DNA of 64,000 bases from Posidonia oceanica (Eukaryota; Streptophyta; Magnoliopsida; Alismatales; Posidoniaceae). Position 1 is the first letter of the stretch; each line of letters begins with the position of its first letter. Below, in pieces: positions 21,596 through 31,028 of this stretch. The DNA is taken from assembly GCA_037176725.1 (NCBI GenBank), contig JAZBRS010000029.1, positions 127,939,001 to 128,003,000 on the forward strand, in the 5' to 3' direction. The notes under the pieces are model-generated. The model did not search any database, was not told where the DNA came from, and saw nothing but the letters and a program-made list of their open reading frames with translations. Both the position numbers and the translations under genes were made by a program.

Positions 21596-22514
21596 TGATA
21601 AGATATCGGACTTATCGGCCGGCAAAGGGAAAGGGGTGATAAGATATCGGACTTATCGACCGGCAAATGAATAAAAGAATAGAATGATAAGATATCAGAC
21701 TTATCGGCCGGCAAAGAGGGGATGAAGGAATGATAAGATATCGGACTTATCGGCCGGCAAAGGGAAAGAGATGATAAGATATCGGACTTATCGGCCGGCA
21801 AATGAATGAAAGAATAGAATGATAAGATATCGGACTTATCGGCCGGCAAAAGGGGAATAAGGGAGTGATAAGATATCGGACTTATCGGCCGGCAAAGGGA
21901 AAGAGGTGATAAGATATCAGACTTATCGGCCGGCAAATGAATAAAAGAATAGAATGATAAGATATCAGACTTATCGGCCGGCAAAGAGGGGATAAAGGAG
22001 TGATAAGATATCAGACTTATCCACCGGCAAAGGGAAAGAGATGATAAGATATCGGTCTTATCGGCCGGCAAATGAATAAAATAATAGAATGATAAGATAT
22101 CGGACTTATCGGCTAGCAAAAGGGGGGATAAGGGAGTGATAAGATATCGGACTTATCAGCCGGCAAAGGGAAAGAGGTGATAAGATATCGGACTTATCGG
22201 CCGACAAATGAATAAGAGAAGAGAATGATAAGATATCGGACTTATCGGCCGGCAAAGAGGGGATAAAGGAGTGATAAGATATCGGACTTATCGGCCGGCA
22301 AAGGGAAAGAGATGATAAGATATCGGACTTATCGGCCGGTAAATGAATAAAAGAATAGAATGATAAGATATCGGACTTATCGACCGGCAAAGGGGGGATA
22401 AGGAATGATAAGATATCGGACTTATCGACCGGCAAAGGGAAAGAGGTGATAAGATATCAGACTTATCGGCCGGCAAAGGGAAAGAGATGATTAGATATCA
22501 GACTCATCGACCGG
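21596..22514 (-). repeat. 21-copy GATAAG..CTTATC hairpin array
   Basis: About 21 copies of GATAAGATATCGGACTTATC followed by GGCCGGCAAA, with three alternating spacers, so distances run about 41, 46 and 48 bp and the higher-order period is about 136 bp. Each core has a perfect 6-bp stem and an 8-base loop; only the last copy (22489) is imperfect. Tat-3 has one such unit (63632), so this is a Tat-1 amplification. The minus-strand open frame with a DKSDILS peptide repeat follows from the array. Confidence 0.93.
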
Positions 22515-23059
22515 CAAAAGAATGGGTTTCGCGAGAGCGAATCATCTCATGATACCAGGAATACCATGAGGGAAAGAGAGGGAGAATGATACCATGGGGC
22601 AATCAAAAGATGCCCCTGGTATCAGGATGATACCAGGGGTTGGCCAACACGTCCTTGGCATCGAAAGCAGAGGATGAAGACAAAACTGTCGTGTTTGCCA
22701 GACGAGTAGTTTGGGGTACCAGCCTGAAGATGATGACAGGTTGACGGACCTATCACCGAGCAGTTGGGGATGCCAGCCCGTTGATGAAGATCCGGATGAC
22801 GGTGCCCGGTAGCTTGTTCGCTTAGACGTCATGGGTCGGCGGTTGGGTTGACTGATGAGGACTTTTCCCGCAGTGTTTGGCAGCATGTCTGGCCAGGGGC
22901 CCTGTAGATGTGATTGATATGATGATGTATGCACTTGAAGCAGTTTTGAAATGTAAACAGTTGGCTCAGAACGCCTTTGTATTGATTGAACTTGATTACA
23001 TGCCTTTGACAGGCCAAAAGTTTACAGCAGAAAGATAAGCAGACAGCTACATGCACGCT
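22515..23059 (-). other. Tat-1 spacer between extra ORF and hairpin array, with a 13-bp hairpin
   Basis: Noncoding. GATACCA-T-GGGGCA (22588-22601) pairs with TGCCCC-TGGTATC (22611-22623): 13 pairs, one bulge, a 9-base loop. A smaller CTCATG/CATGAG pair is just to its left. Otherwise I see nothing. Confidence 0.7.
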
Positions 23060-24262
23060 CTAGTCGGTCCTGGCTTTCTTCGCCTTTCTGGAGTCAGGGA
23101 ACTGGGGAGCGCCAGGAGGTATCTCACTGATGGGCCAGAAAACTTGTATCTTCGACAGATATTCGGGAGTGCACCCCGAGCCTCGTGCAGATGCTAGGTC
23201 AGTAGACCGCACTCCATGCTGCATGAGATCGGCCAGTTTTGCAGTAGCAGATGTTGTCCCGTAAGGATATGCTTGAAGTAGCTTCAGAGCCGTGCTATCT
23301 ATGAAGGCGCCTTGCTGGAGTCCAAACTGCCGCATGACGCTGATGGGGTGGTACTCCACGCCCCCAGTGAATCCAGGCAGCACCACAAGTCGCGCGTCGC
23401 GGGTATTGAAGAAGATAGTGAAGGGCTCAGCCGCAGACGGGATGATGCGCCAGGTGACGGTGTCGTCCGTCAGCTCAAGTAACTTCTTGTATTCCTCGGG
23501 GACCTTCTGGATTGTCCTGGCGTGGCCACTATTGTAGTATGTTTCAATAATGTGGCCCCAGGGGCGCAGCAAGTCCAGTTCAAGATGTGCAGCCAGCCAG
23601 ATCTGTACTTGCACTCCGCAGCTGTGGAAGTGGCGGTAGCAGTGGGAGATGCGATCCAGTCCGCAGTATGTTTCAGCCAAGACAACTAGTGCCAGGTTGA
23701 TCTGCCTAGTCACCACAGTTAATGCGATTTCAGCAATTTCTATCGCGACTGTCATCCGGCCATGAGTGAAGATCAGCTCTCCCAGAAATCGGGTGACAAA
23801 TCCTCGAAGCCACAAATCATCTCCGAGTTCAGCACGCTTGTCTATGATTTCATCAAAGTAGTGCAAGTGCAGCATGGGCGCGAAGCCGTTGGTGCAGATC
23901 AGTCTTTGCTGGCACCCGTCAGTTGATAGTCCAGATAGCTTGCAGAGGACCGCTATGTATTTGTCACGCCTCATGAAAATGGGCGGTCCTATCAGCCGGG
24001 AGAAGCCACAGATGCGGTGCACCTCTTCCAGAGTAGGTGTCAGTTCAGTTCTTCCGAAGCCGAAGACATGATGCGCAGGCTTCCAGAATCTTGCGGCGAC
24101 GCAGATGAGATGGCGGCTCACTTCAACATCAGCCGCTCTCAGTAGCTTTGTAGGTATGCCCCAGAGGCGCAGCTTCTCGCAGTCTTCCAGAGTAAGCTTG
24201 CCAATCCAGTCCCGCAGGGCTTCAGAACAGTGCACTGGGGTTGCAAGAGTTGGATATCCCAT
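23060..24262 (-). CDS. Tat-1 extra ORF, 400 aa, DUF7745 / plant-mobile-domain-like protein
   Basis: An uninterrupted 400-codon ORF on the sense strand between integrase and the 3' UTR. The start ATG at 24260-24262 is the first in frame. Recognisable parts are FWKPAHHVFGFGRTELTPTL (about residues 59-78) with EEVHRICGF, a central hydrophobic, helical region (GELIFTHGRMTVAIEIAEIA, then LALVVLAETYCGLDRI), and IWLAAHLELDLLRPWG. This pattern matches proteins I know as DUF7745 or plant-mobile-domain-like, often carried by plant retrotransposons and in phosphatase 7 long-form homologues. The C-terminus is basic (SRKAKKARTD). No membrane segment or catalytic motif is convincing. Unlike pol it has no stop or frameshift. 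Function unknown; it could be accessory to the element or captured. Confidence 0.65.
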   Translation of the reverse strand: MGYPTLATPVHCSEALRDWIGKLTLEDCEKLRLWGIPTKLLRAADVEVSRHLICVAARFWKPAHHVFGFGRTELTPTLEEVHRICGFSRLIGPPIFMRRDKYIAVLCKLSGLSTDGCQQRLICTNGFAPMLHLHYFDEIIDKRAELGDDLWLRGFVTRFLGELIFTHGRMTVAIEIAEIALTVVTRQINLALVVLAETYCGLDRISHCYRHFHSCGVQVQIWLAAHLELDLLRPWGHIIETYYNSGHARTIQKVPEEYKKLLELTDDTVTWRIIPSAAEPFTIFFNTRDARLVVLPGFTGGVEYHPISVMRQFGLQQGAFIDSTALKLLQAYPYGTTSATAKLADLMQHGVRSTDLASARGSGCTPEYLSKIQVFWPISEIPPGAPQFPDSRKAKKARTD

Positions 24263-24801
24263 GGCGCAGGCCGCGGGGGTATAGGCAGATGCTGCCCAAG
24301 CCTAGATATCTATTCTTACTCTCTTTTTTCAACTCACATCCTAACATTTGTTCTCCCTCAAAGGTGTATGTCCTTACGAGTTTAGGCAGTTCGCTTGTCC
24401 TATTTAGTGGTGGCTCCCTCACATGCTAAGGTGTCTAAGTAGTGCCGGGTGAGGCAGGGTGGACTCTTTCCAGAGCAGGCAAGCACTTCCAGTTTTCATC
24501 ACTAGGCAAAAGATGCAATATGCGACTTGAGAGGATGACGATGATGATTTGAAAAGGATTGATGCATGCTTTGAGAGGATGACGATGATGATTTGAAAAG
24601 AGTTGATGCATGAGTAGGATAGAAGATGACGATGATGATTTGAAAAGGATTGATGTATGAGTAAGATAGAAGAAGTACGAGTGCATGCTCAAGAACAAAA
24701 GTAAGAAACAAGGTAGTAGATGCAAGAAGGATGGGAATGCAAGAAGTAAGAATGTAAGTGTGTTGGTGAGAGGAGGATATCTGCAACGGGGCCGCCTTCG
24801 G
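24263..24801 (-). other. Intergenic spacer with three 45-48-bp repeats
   Basis: Between the integrase stop and the extra ORF. The word GATGACGATGATGATTTGAA occurs three times at about 24535-24650, each followed by an AAGGATTGATG-like tail. No coding signal. Confidence 0.65.
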
Positions 24802-25938
24802 CTACTGATAGTACTTCTTGAGGTAGCAGAGGTTGACGGGCTCAGACTGCTCGACTTGATCCATATCCTCAAGAGTTACGGCGCCGCCCGAAAAGACTTG
24901 CTTCACCACAAAGGGGCCGCGTCAATTAGGTCGGAATTTCCCTCGACCATCAGGCAAGTGAATGGCACGCAGAACAAGGTCCCTTGTCTGGAAGCCTCTT
25001 GGCTGAACTTTCTTCAAGTATGACCTGGCCATTCTTTTTTGATAGCAGTGAGCATTATGCATAGCTTGCAGCCTGTGCTCATCAATCAAGTTCAGTTGGA
25101 CGCAGCGGTCTTCGACCCATTCTGCTTCATCCAACTCAGCTTCGCGTAGGATCCGCAGTGAGGGGATCTCTACCTCAACGGGCAGCACCGCCTCCATGCC
25201 GTACACCAGAGAGTACGGGGTGGCGCCTGTTGAAGTGCGGACAGATGTCCTATACGCCCAGAGTGCGTAAGGAAGCTTGTCGTACCAGTCCTTATGAGTT
25301 TCTGCCATTTTCTTCAGGATTTTTACCAGATTTTTGTTGGCGGACTCGACTGCACTGTTCATCTGTGGCCGGTAAGGCGAGGATCTGTGATGCTTGATGC
25401 TGAAGCTCTGCAGATAGTTTTCGATCCTCTTAGCAATGAAATTTGTGCCATTGTCTGATATAATTGCATGCGGGACCCCGTACCTGGCTATGATGTTGTT
25501 TCTGATGAACTTTTCCGTAGCCACGACAGTCACCGTCTTGTAGGAGGTCGCTTCCACCCATTTAGTGAAGTAATCAATCGCTATCAGAATGTAACGATGA
25601 CCATTAGAAGCTGGAGGGTGGATGGCGCCAATGACATCAATCTCCCAGGTGGAGAAAGGCCATGGCGACGACATGCTGTGCAGTTCTTGAGGGGGCGCCC
25701 GAATAAAGTTACCGTGCACTTGGCAGTTATGGCATCTGCACACGAATCGGTAACAGTCGGCCTCCATAGTCAGCCAGTAGTATCCTTGTAGCATTATTTT
25801 CTTGGCCAGGAGGACGCCATTCATGTGCGGGCCGCAGGTCCCCGCATGCACTTGAAGCATCAGCGCATTAGCCTCTGATTTGTTTAAGTAGCGTAGGAGC
25901 ATTTGATCTTTTGTACAACTGTCCCACCCCCAATACAT
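24802..25938 (-). pseudogene. pol: Tat-1 integrase
   Basis: Ty3-type integrase, the enzyme that joins element DNA to the host chromosome. The zinc region has paired His (QVHAGTCGPHMNG) and CRCHNCQ. The catalytic core shows Asp in WEIDVIGAI, Asp in IISDNGTNF and Glu in SAVESANKN, so the triad is present. It continues to KLPYALWAYRTSVRTSTGAT and a GKFRPN tail. A TGA at 24922-24924 stands where relatives have Trp; reading on, the natural end is the TAG at 24802-24804 after KKYYQ. A frameshift near 25905-25915 separates it from the upstream RNase H frame. Confidence 0.9.
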
Positions 25939-26662
25939 ACTTTGACGCCAAACATGTTAGAGTTCTCTTGTCCACTGGTGAGGTACCGGGTGGAAAGCTG
26001 CCGGATTCCAAGAAAGCTTTGATGTCTTTGTACCAGGGTTGTTCCTTTGCTATTGGATCTGCCTCCTCGATGCTCATACAGTGTGCAGGCTGCTCAATGC
26101 AAGTAACAGATACATCCACTGTGCGGTCTTCTGGTATGCTGAGCCAGGACGCCAGGGTAGCTAGTGCATCTACATATGCGTTTCTTGCTCGGTTCATGTA
26201 TGTGAAGCGGATGCTTGCAAATTGTTCTATCAGCTTCAGCAGGTGCTCATGATATGGCAGTAGCTTCGGGTCTTTCGTCTTCCACTCGCCATTGACTTGA
26301 GAAATCACCAGCATAGCATCGCCGTGCACCAGCAGCTTCTGCACCTCGTGCTCGAGGGCAACATTCAGTCCTAGGATGCATGCCTCGTACTCTGCTTCGT
26401 TGTTGGTGCAATTGAAGGTCAGCTTCCTGGAGAAGGGAATCATCTGTCCTTGAGGTGTTGTCAGCACTGCGCCTACGCCTCGGCCTCTTTTGTTTACGGC
26501 ACCATCGAAGTATAGCTGCCATTGCTCCTGATCTTCAGGATCTTTGTCTTTAGAGTCCTCCATTGCAAACAGAATGTCTTCATCTGGAAACTGCGTCTGG
26601 AGTGGCTGATATTCAGGCAGTGGGAGATCAGCAAGATGGTCTGCCATAGCTTGACCCTTCAT
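25868..26662 (-). pseudogene. pol: Tat-1 second (archaeal-type) RNase H
   Basis: The additional RNase H that marks the Tat lineage. All four acidic residues are visible: LYFDGAVNKRGRGVGAVL, NNEAEYEACILGL, VHGDAMLVISQVNGEW and NAYVDALATLAS. It presumably degrades the RNA strand during reverse transcription in place of the decayed first RNase H. Continuous with the upstream frame but preceded by a TAA (26669-26671); downstream it runs out of frame near 25910. The last codons before 25868 are out-of-frame integrase. Confidence 0.88.
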
Positions 26663-26668
26663 GGATTT

Positions 26669-27088
26669 TTACGTGACAAAGGTGATGTCGTACTGAGACA
26701 GTAGCACCTGCCACTTAGTACATCTGCCTACCATGGCCGGCTTCTGAAAGAGGAACTTGATTGGATCATTCCGGCATAAGAGCTGGACTAGGTATGCCAT
26801 CATGTAATGCCTCAATTTCTGTGCAGCCCAGATGAGGGACAAGCAGGTCTTCTCTATTGTACTGTACCTGGCTTCGCATTCATTGAACTTCTTGCTCAGG
26901 TAGTAGATGATGCGCTCCTTTCTACCAGATTCGTCATGTTGGCCCAAGACGGCGCCCATGGAATGCTGCGTGGTAGAAAGGTAGAGAAGCAAGGGCCTCC
27001 CTGGAGTGGGGGGAACCAAGACGGGAGGCTTAATCAGCAGCTGCTTGATCTTGGCAAATGCAGCCTGACATTCCTCGCTCCAATGAAT
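26669..27088 (-). pseudogene. pol: Tat-1 first RNase H, degenerate
   Basis: Ty3-type RNase H following RT: LYLSTTQHSMGAVLGQ, YYLSKKFNECEARYSTIEK, LRHYMMAY, WQVLLSQYDITFVT. The Asp normally found after LYLS (as in ATD) is Gln here, in line with known decay of this domain to a connection-like module in dual-RNase H elements. It is bounded by a TAG (27089-27091) and a TAA (26669-26671), both in frame. Confidence 0.85.
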
Positions 27089-27091
27089 CTA

Positions 27092-28816
27092 CGCATTCTT
27101 CTTCAGGAGCTTGAATATAGGTTCACAGATGGGCGTAAGCTGTGCAATGAAGCGACTGATGTATTGTAAACGCCCAAGTAGACCTCTGACCTCCTTTTCA
27201 GTCCGAGGGGGTGGCATATCCACGATGGCTTTTGCCTTCATCGGGTCTACCTCAATCCCCCTTTGGCTAACAATGTAGCCCAGCAGTTTGCCAGATGATA
27301 CGCCGAATACACACTTGTTGGAGTTCAGGCGCAGCTTGTACTTCCGTAGATGGGTAAAGAGCTTCTTTAGACAGGCAAGATGATCTTCAGGCTCTTTGGT
27401 TTTAACAATCATGTTGTCTACGTAGACCTCCACTTCTTAGTGCATGAGGTCGTGGAACAGCACAGTCATGGCCCTCTGATAGGTTGCGCCAGCATTCTTC
27501 AACCCGAACGGCATGACTCGGTAGCAGAAGACTCCCCAAGGGGTGATGAATGAAGTCTTTTCCATGTCTTCTTCTGCCATTTTGATCTGATTGTATCCAG
27601 AAAAGCCGTCCATGAAAGAGAGCATCTTGTGGCCTGCTGTATTGTCGACTAGGACGTCAATGTGAGGCAATGGGAAGTCGTCCTTGGGACTCGCCTTGTT
27701 CAGGTCGCTATAGTCGATGCAGATCCGGACGCGGCCATCTTTCTTGGGCACAGGTACAATATTTGCCAACCACTCAGGATAAAGGACGACCTTGAGGAAA
27801 TTGACTTTTTGCTATTTCATGATCTCTTCTTTGATCATAAGCAGCCACTGCGGTCGCCATCTTCTCAGTTTTTGCTTTACTGGCTTGGCATCTGGGTCCA
27901 GGGATAGATTGTGCACCACTATCTCTATGTCAAGGCCAACCATATCTTCATAACTCCAGGCGAAGACATCCGCATATTCCTTCAGGAATGCGATGAACTC
28001 TGCTCGAGCCTGGGGGGACAGTTGGGCACTGATGCGAACTTCTCTGACTTCCTCAGCTGTGCCGATATTGACAACCTCTGTTTCTTCTTCAACATGGAGG
28101 TTGGGGCCTTCTGGGTCGTCGTCGTAGGGCCGGAACTCGAGCAGTGGTTCGTCAGTCTCATCCATGCCCGTATCATCCTCCTCTCCATAAGCAATAAGTT
28201 CCGAGAGAATCTCTTTCTCAAAAGAAGGATTTGTGATGTCGAAAGAGTGTATATGTTCCGCTGCTTGGCCCTGGTGACGCTTCAGGATGGTCACGCTTAC
28301 TCGAGTATTCTTGTAGCCTCGGTGCGCGACCTCTGTCCTGGCAACTTCTTCTGTATGCTCTGGCCTGACTGATTCTGCTAAAAGCTCTGCTGATACTGCT
28401 GAGGGCCTTGCTGATTCTGCCATTGATACTACTGATGGCCCTGTTACTGAGGCTGCTGACAACTCTGTTACTGATTCTGCTTTCTGCTCTGTTACTGCTG
28501 CTGCTTGGACTACTAGTGTTTCCTCCCTTGAGTCTTCTGATGTACTTGTGGAGGGTATGCCGGACTGGCGGCTGATCTGGGTACTGCCGCTTCCTACACT
28601 GCCCAAGTGGGGCATGTGCTGCACGAACCACCTAGACCCACCTTCTGGTTGGAAGGTAATGAGCTCGTCTGGTCTAGGGGAGTCCGGTATTGCCAAGTCT
28701 TCTTCTAGGACCATGATAGAGGCATGGTCTTCTCGCAGAGGAGGGTCCGTAGCCACGGCTTTCCCTTTCCTTTCTGCGGCTTGGTGCTCTACCAGGTCTT
28801 CTGCTATCGACTTGAG
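27092..28816 (-). pseudogene. pol: Tat-1 reverse transcriptase with upstream linker; two in-frame stops and YVDN
   Basis: An acidic linker (28756 to about 27950) precedes RT. RT motifs in order: IVPVPKKDGRVRICIDYSDL, SPKDDFPLPHID, SFMDGFSGYNQIKMA (first catalytic Asp), TPWGVFCYRVMPFGLKNAGA, then EVYVDNMIVK. The YxDD box reads YVDN: the second Asp codon (27413-27415) is AAC, which should abolish activity. Stops interrupt the single frame at 27812-27814 (TAG) and 27437-27439 (TAA); a TAG at 28817-28819 separates it from the protease part and a TAG at 27089-27091 from RNase H. Confidence 0.9.
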
Positions 28817-30991
28817 CTATTCTTGATAAAGTAGCTCTAAGTCGGACATCCATGAATCGACCTGGGCTTCTATTGCCACTCCTTCCTCCTCATCCGAGGG
28901 TGAGTCGACGTAGTAGGCGCCGGGGGCCTGCGGCACTGGCCCGGCTGCAAGATGGATCGCTGCCCTTGGAATTTGCATGGTTTGGCTCATGGGCGCGCCT
29001 GATAGCGGCAGCTTCAGCATCGGAGATCCAAACAGACTGGTTAGTGGGGCCACAGACGGGTACGCTACCAGGGTCACCGCTGCAGTTAGAGCGCAAGCAG
29101 AGGTGCTCTTCTGAGGGCTCAAGGGCTGGGAGACTATGATGCTCAACTGGTTCTCTGCAACTGGTGGTGACGGTGAGAGTGCGGCTTCTGACACCATGGG
29201 GTCCTGCCATGAGAGTTGCTGTTCTGCGGCAGGAGGATGTGAAGCTGACTGCGTCGGCTGCATTCTCGGCGATGCGGCTGCTGAAACGGGTCGAGTCGCG
29301 CCGCTGACTGAGTTGTCCGACTGTCCCTCTAGAGAGAGTGACAGCGATACTGATGCGACTGCGACCGCAGGTAGCCTGCCTGATTCTGCCAGAAGGAGTG
29401 TCTCTGACTTCTGAACTGCTGCTGCTGCCTGTGCTTGTAATGTGGATGTGGCTGCAGGAATGTTCGAGCTCGTCAATTCCGCCACAGAGCCTACTGATTT
29501 GTCTGCTGTATCTGATGAAGGAAGAGCCGAACAAGCTGACCAGGGCGCTTCCGTGCTGATCTGAGCCTTACTACCAGTTGGGACTACCTCTGTTGTGCCA
29601 GACTGCTCCCCATTCGAGTAGTAGTCCTCAACGCAGACCCAATCTTCCATCAGCACCGCGACTTCATCATCAGTTGATCCCAGAACTCTTGCACTGGTGA
29701 AGTTAGTGAGGTCTCCGGGGATGGCAGGCTCTTGATTCTTCATCTGAAGGCAGTGATCTTCGTTGGGCTTGGGCACATAACCGAGGCCTTCAGATTTCCT
29801 TCGCTCCGCCGCTACGATCGGCTTTGCGATCCCCTGGCCGTGACGCCCGAGCGGTGTACCCTTTATGTAACCCCACCTGTGACATACATTCTTGACCATT
29901 TGAAAGGGGTTGTTGTGAACGGCCAAGGAGTTGGCACGCTCAAGATCAGGAATGAAGTTAACTGGCTCGCACCGGTTAACGCGATACAAGGCTTTGGAAG
30001 TCTCAGGGTCAAACGGGATAGCTTGCGAAGAGACGGGGGAGACTGCCTCGATCCGCTCCTTCTCAAAGTTCTCCGCCATGACGACAATGACATCATCACC
30101 GTGACGGTACTTTATCATCCAATGGAGGGTCGAGGGAAGGACCTGATGCTTGTGGAGCCAAGGGCGCTCAAGCAGGAGATTGAAGTTCGGCTTCAAGTCG
30201 ACGACATAGAATTCTACATCGAAAACGACCGAGCCAATGGCAAGAGGAATAATCAGAATCCCCAGAGCATCATGGTGGGTGTTGTCAAAAGCTGTCATTC
30301 CCTTCACGGCTGGCGTGATGTCCTCGGCTTTGAATCCGAGCTTGGTTGTAGTACGCAAGGGGTAGACGTTAAGGCCTGACCCGTTATCAACCAGTGGTAG
30401 GTGAATGCGAAAGTTTTTGAACTGAACCGTGACGAATAGGGGTTGATTGTGATTAATCCCCGCCGGAGGCAGCTCATCACTTGTAAAAGAGATGACCTGG
30501 GGCTCCGCAATCATCCCTACCATGCTCTCCAAGGCTGAAGGCTCAATGGACAGGGACACACGGGCAGCCTGGAATACGCGAAGAAAAGCCTCACGGTCTT
30601 CGACAGAGGTGTGGATTAGGTCCCAAATGGAAATGTCGGCTTTGACCTTCTTAAGTTGGGAGGTTATGTCTGCCTTGGGTTGGTTCTTTTTGGCAACAGG
30701 AGGGGCTATTTTGGCAAGCTCTAAAGGGGTAGCGGCAGGAGATTGGGCTGCTACAGGCTGAGCAGGGGTTTGGCTTGCTACAGGTTGATTTGAGGTTGGG
30801 TTCGCTATGGGTTGGTTAGAGGGTGGGGGCATAGCAGGTTCGGGGTAATTTGACCTAATGGCTGGTGCTGGGGATCTGTAGACCCTCCCCGATCGTGTTA
30901 CTTCCGCGCACATTTCTGTGGCATAGCTGTAAGGGACGCGATGGGTGTTTAGGGTTAAATCAATAACCACTGGAGCACGTGCTGCGAGCAC
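28817..30991 (-). pseudogene. pol: Tat-1 aspartic protease and G-patch
   Basis: 724 open codons. The protease active site is LPLVDNGSGLNVYPL, the Tat-type form of the retroviral D-T/N-G motif; it should cut the gag-pol polyprotein. About 170 residues later VCHRWGYIKGTPLGRHGQGI is the G-patch, an RNA-binding motif typical of Ogre/Tat. The rest is a Pro/Ser/Ala-rich linker. The start used is GTG; the frame is open further upstream (to about 31050), so this is not a real initiation site. The segment ends at an in-frame TAG. It is in a different frame from gag, joined by a slip or frameshift near 31040-31100. Confidence 0.85.
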
Positions 30992-31028
30992 AGGAGGGGT
31001 TACAGGGGGACCTACGGGGTATTGGGGT

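Noticed and set aside
21481..22435. Minus-strand open frames with a repeated DKSDILS peptide
   Set aside because: They follow from the 136-bp hairpin array, whose units keep shifting between 135 and 136 bases; no domain and no start context.
20567..22514. Regular repeats with differing spacers resembling a CRISPR array
   Set aside because: The window is plant retrotransposon DNA; the units are hairpins inside a Tat 3' UTR and spacers are themselves repeated or complementary.
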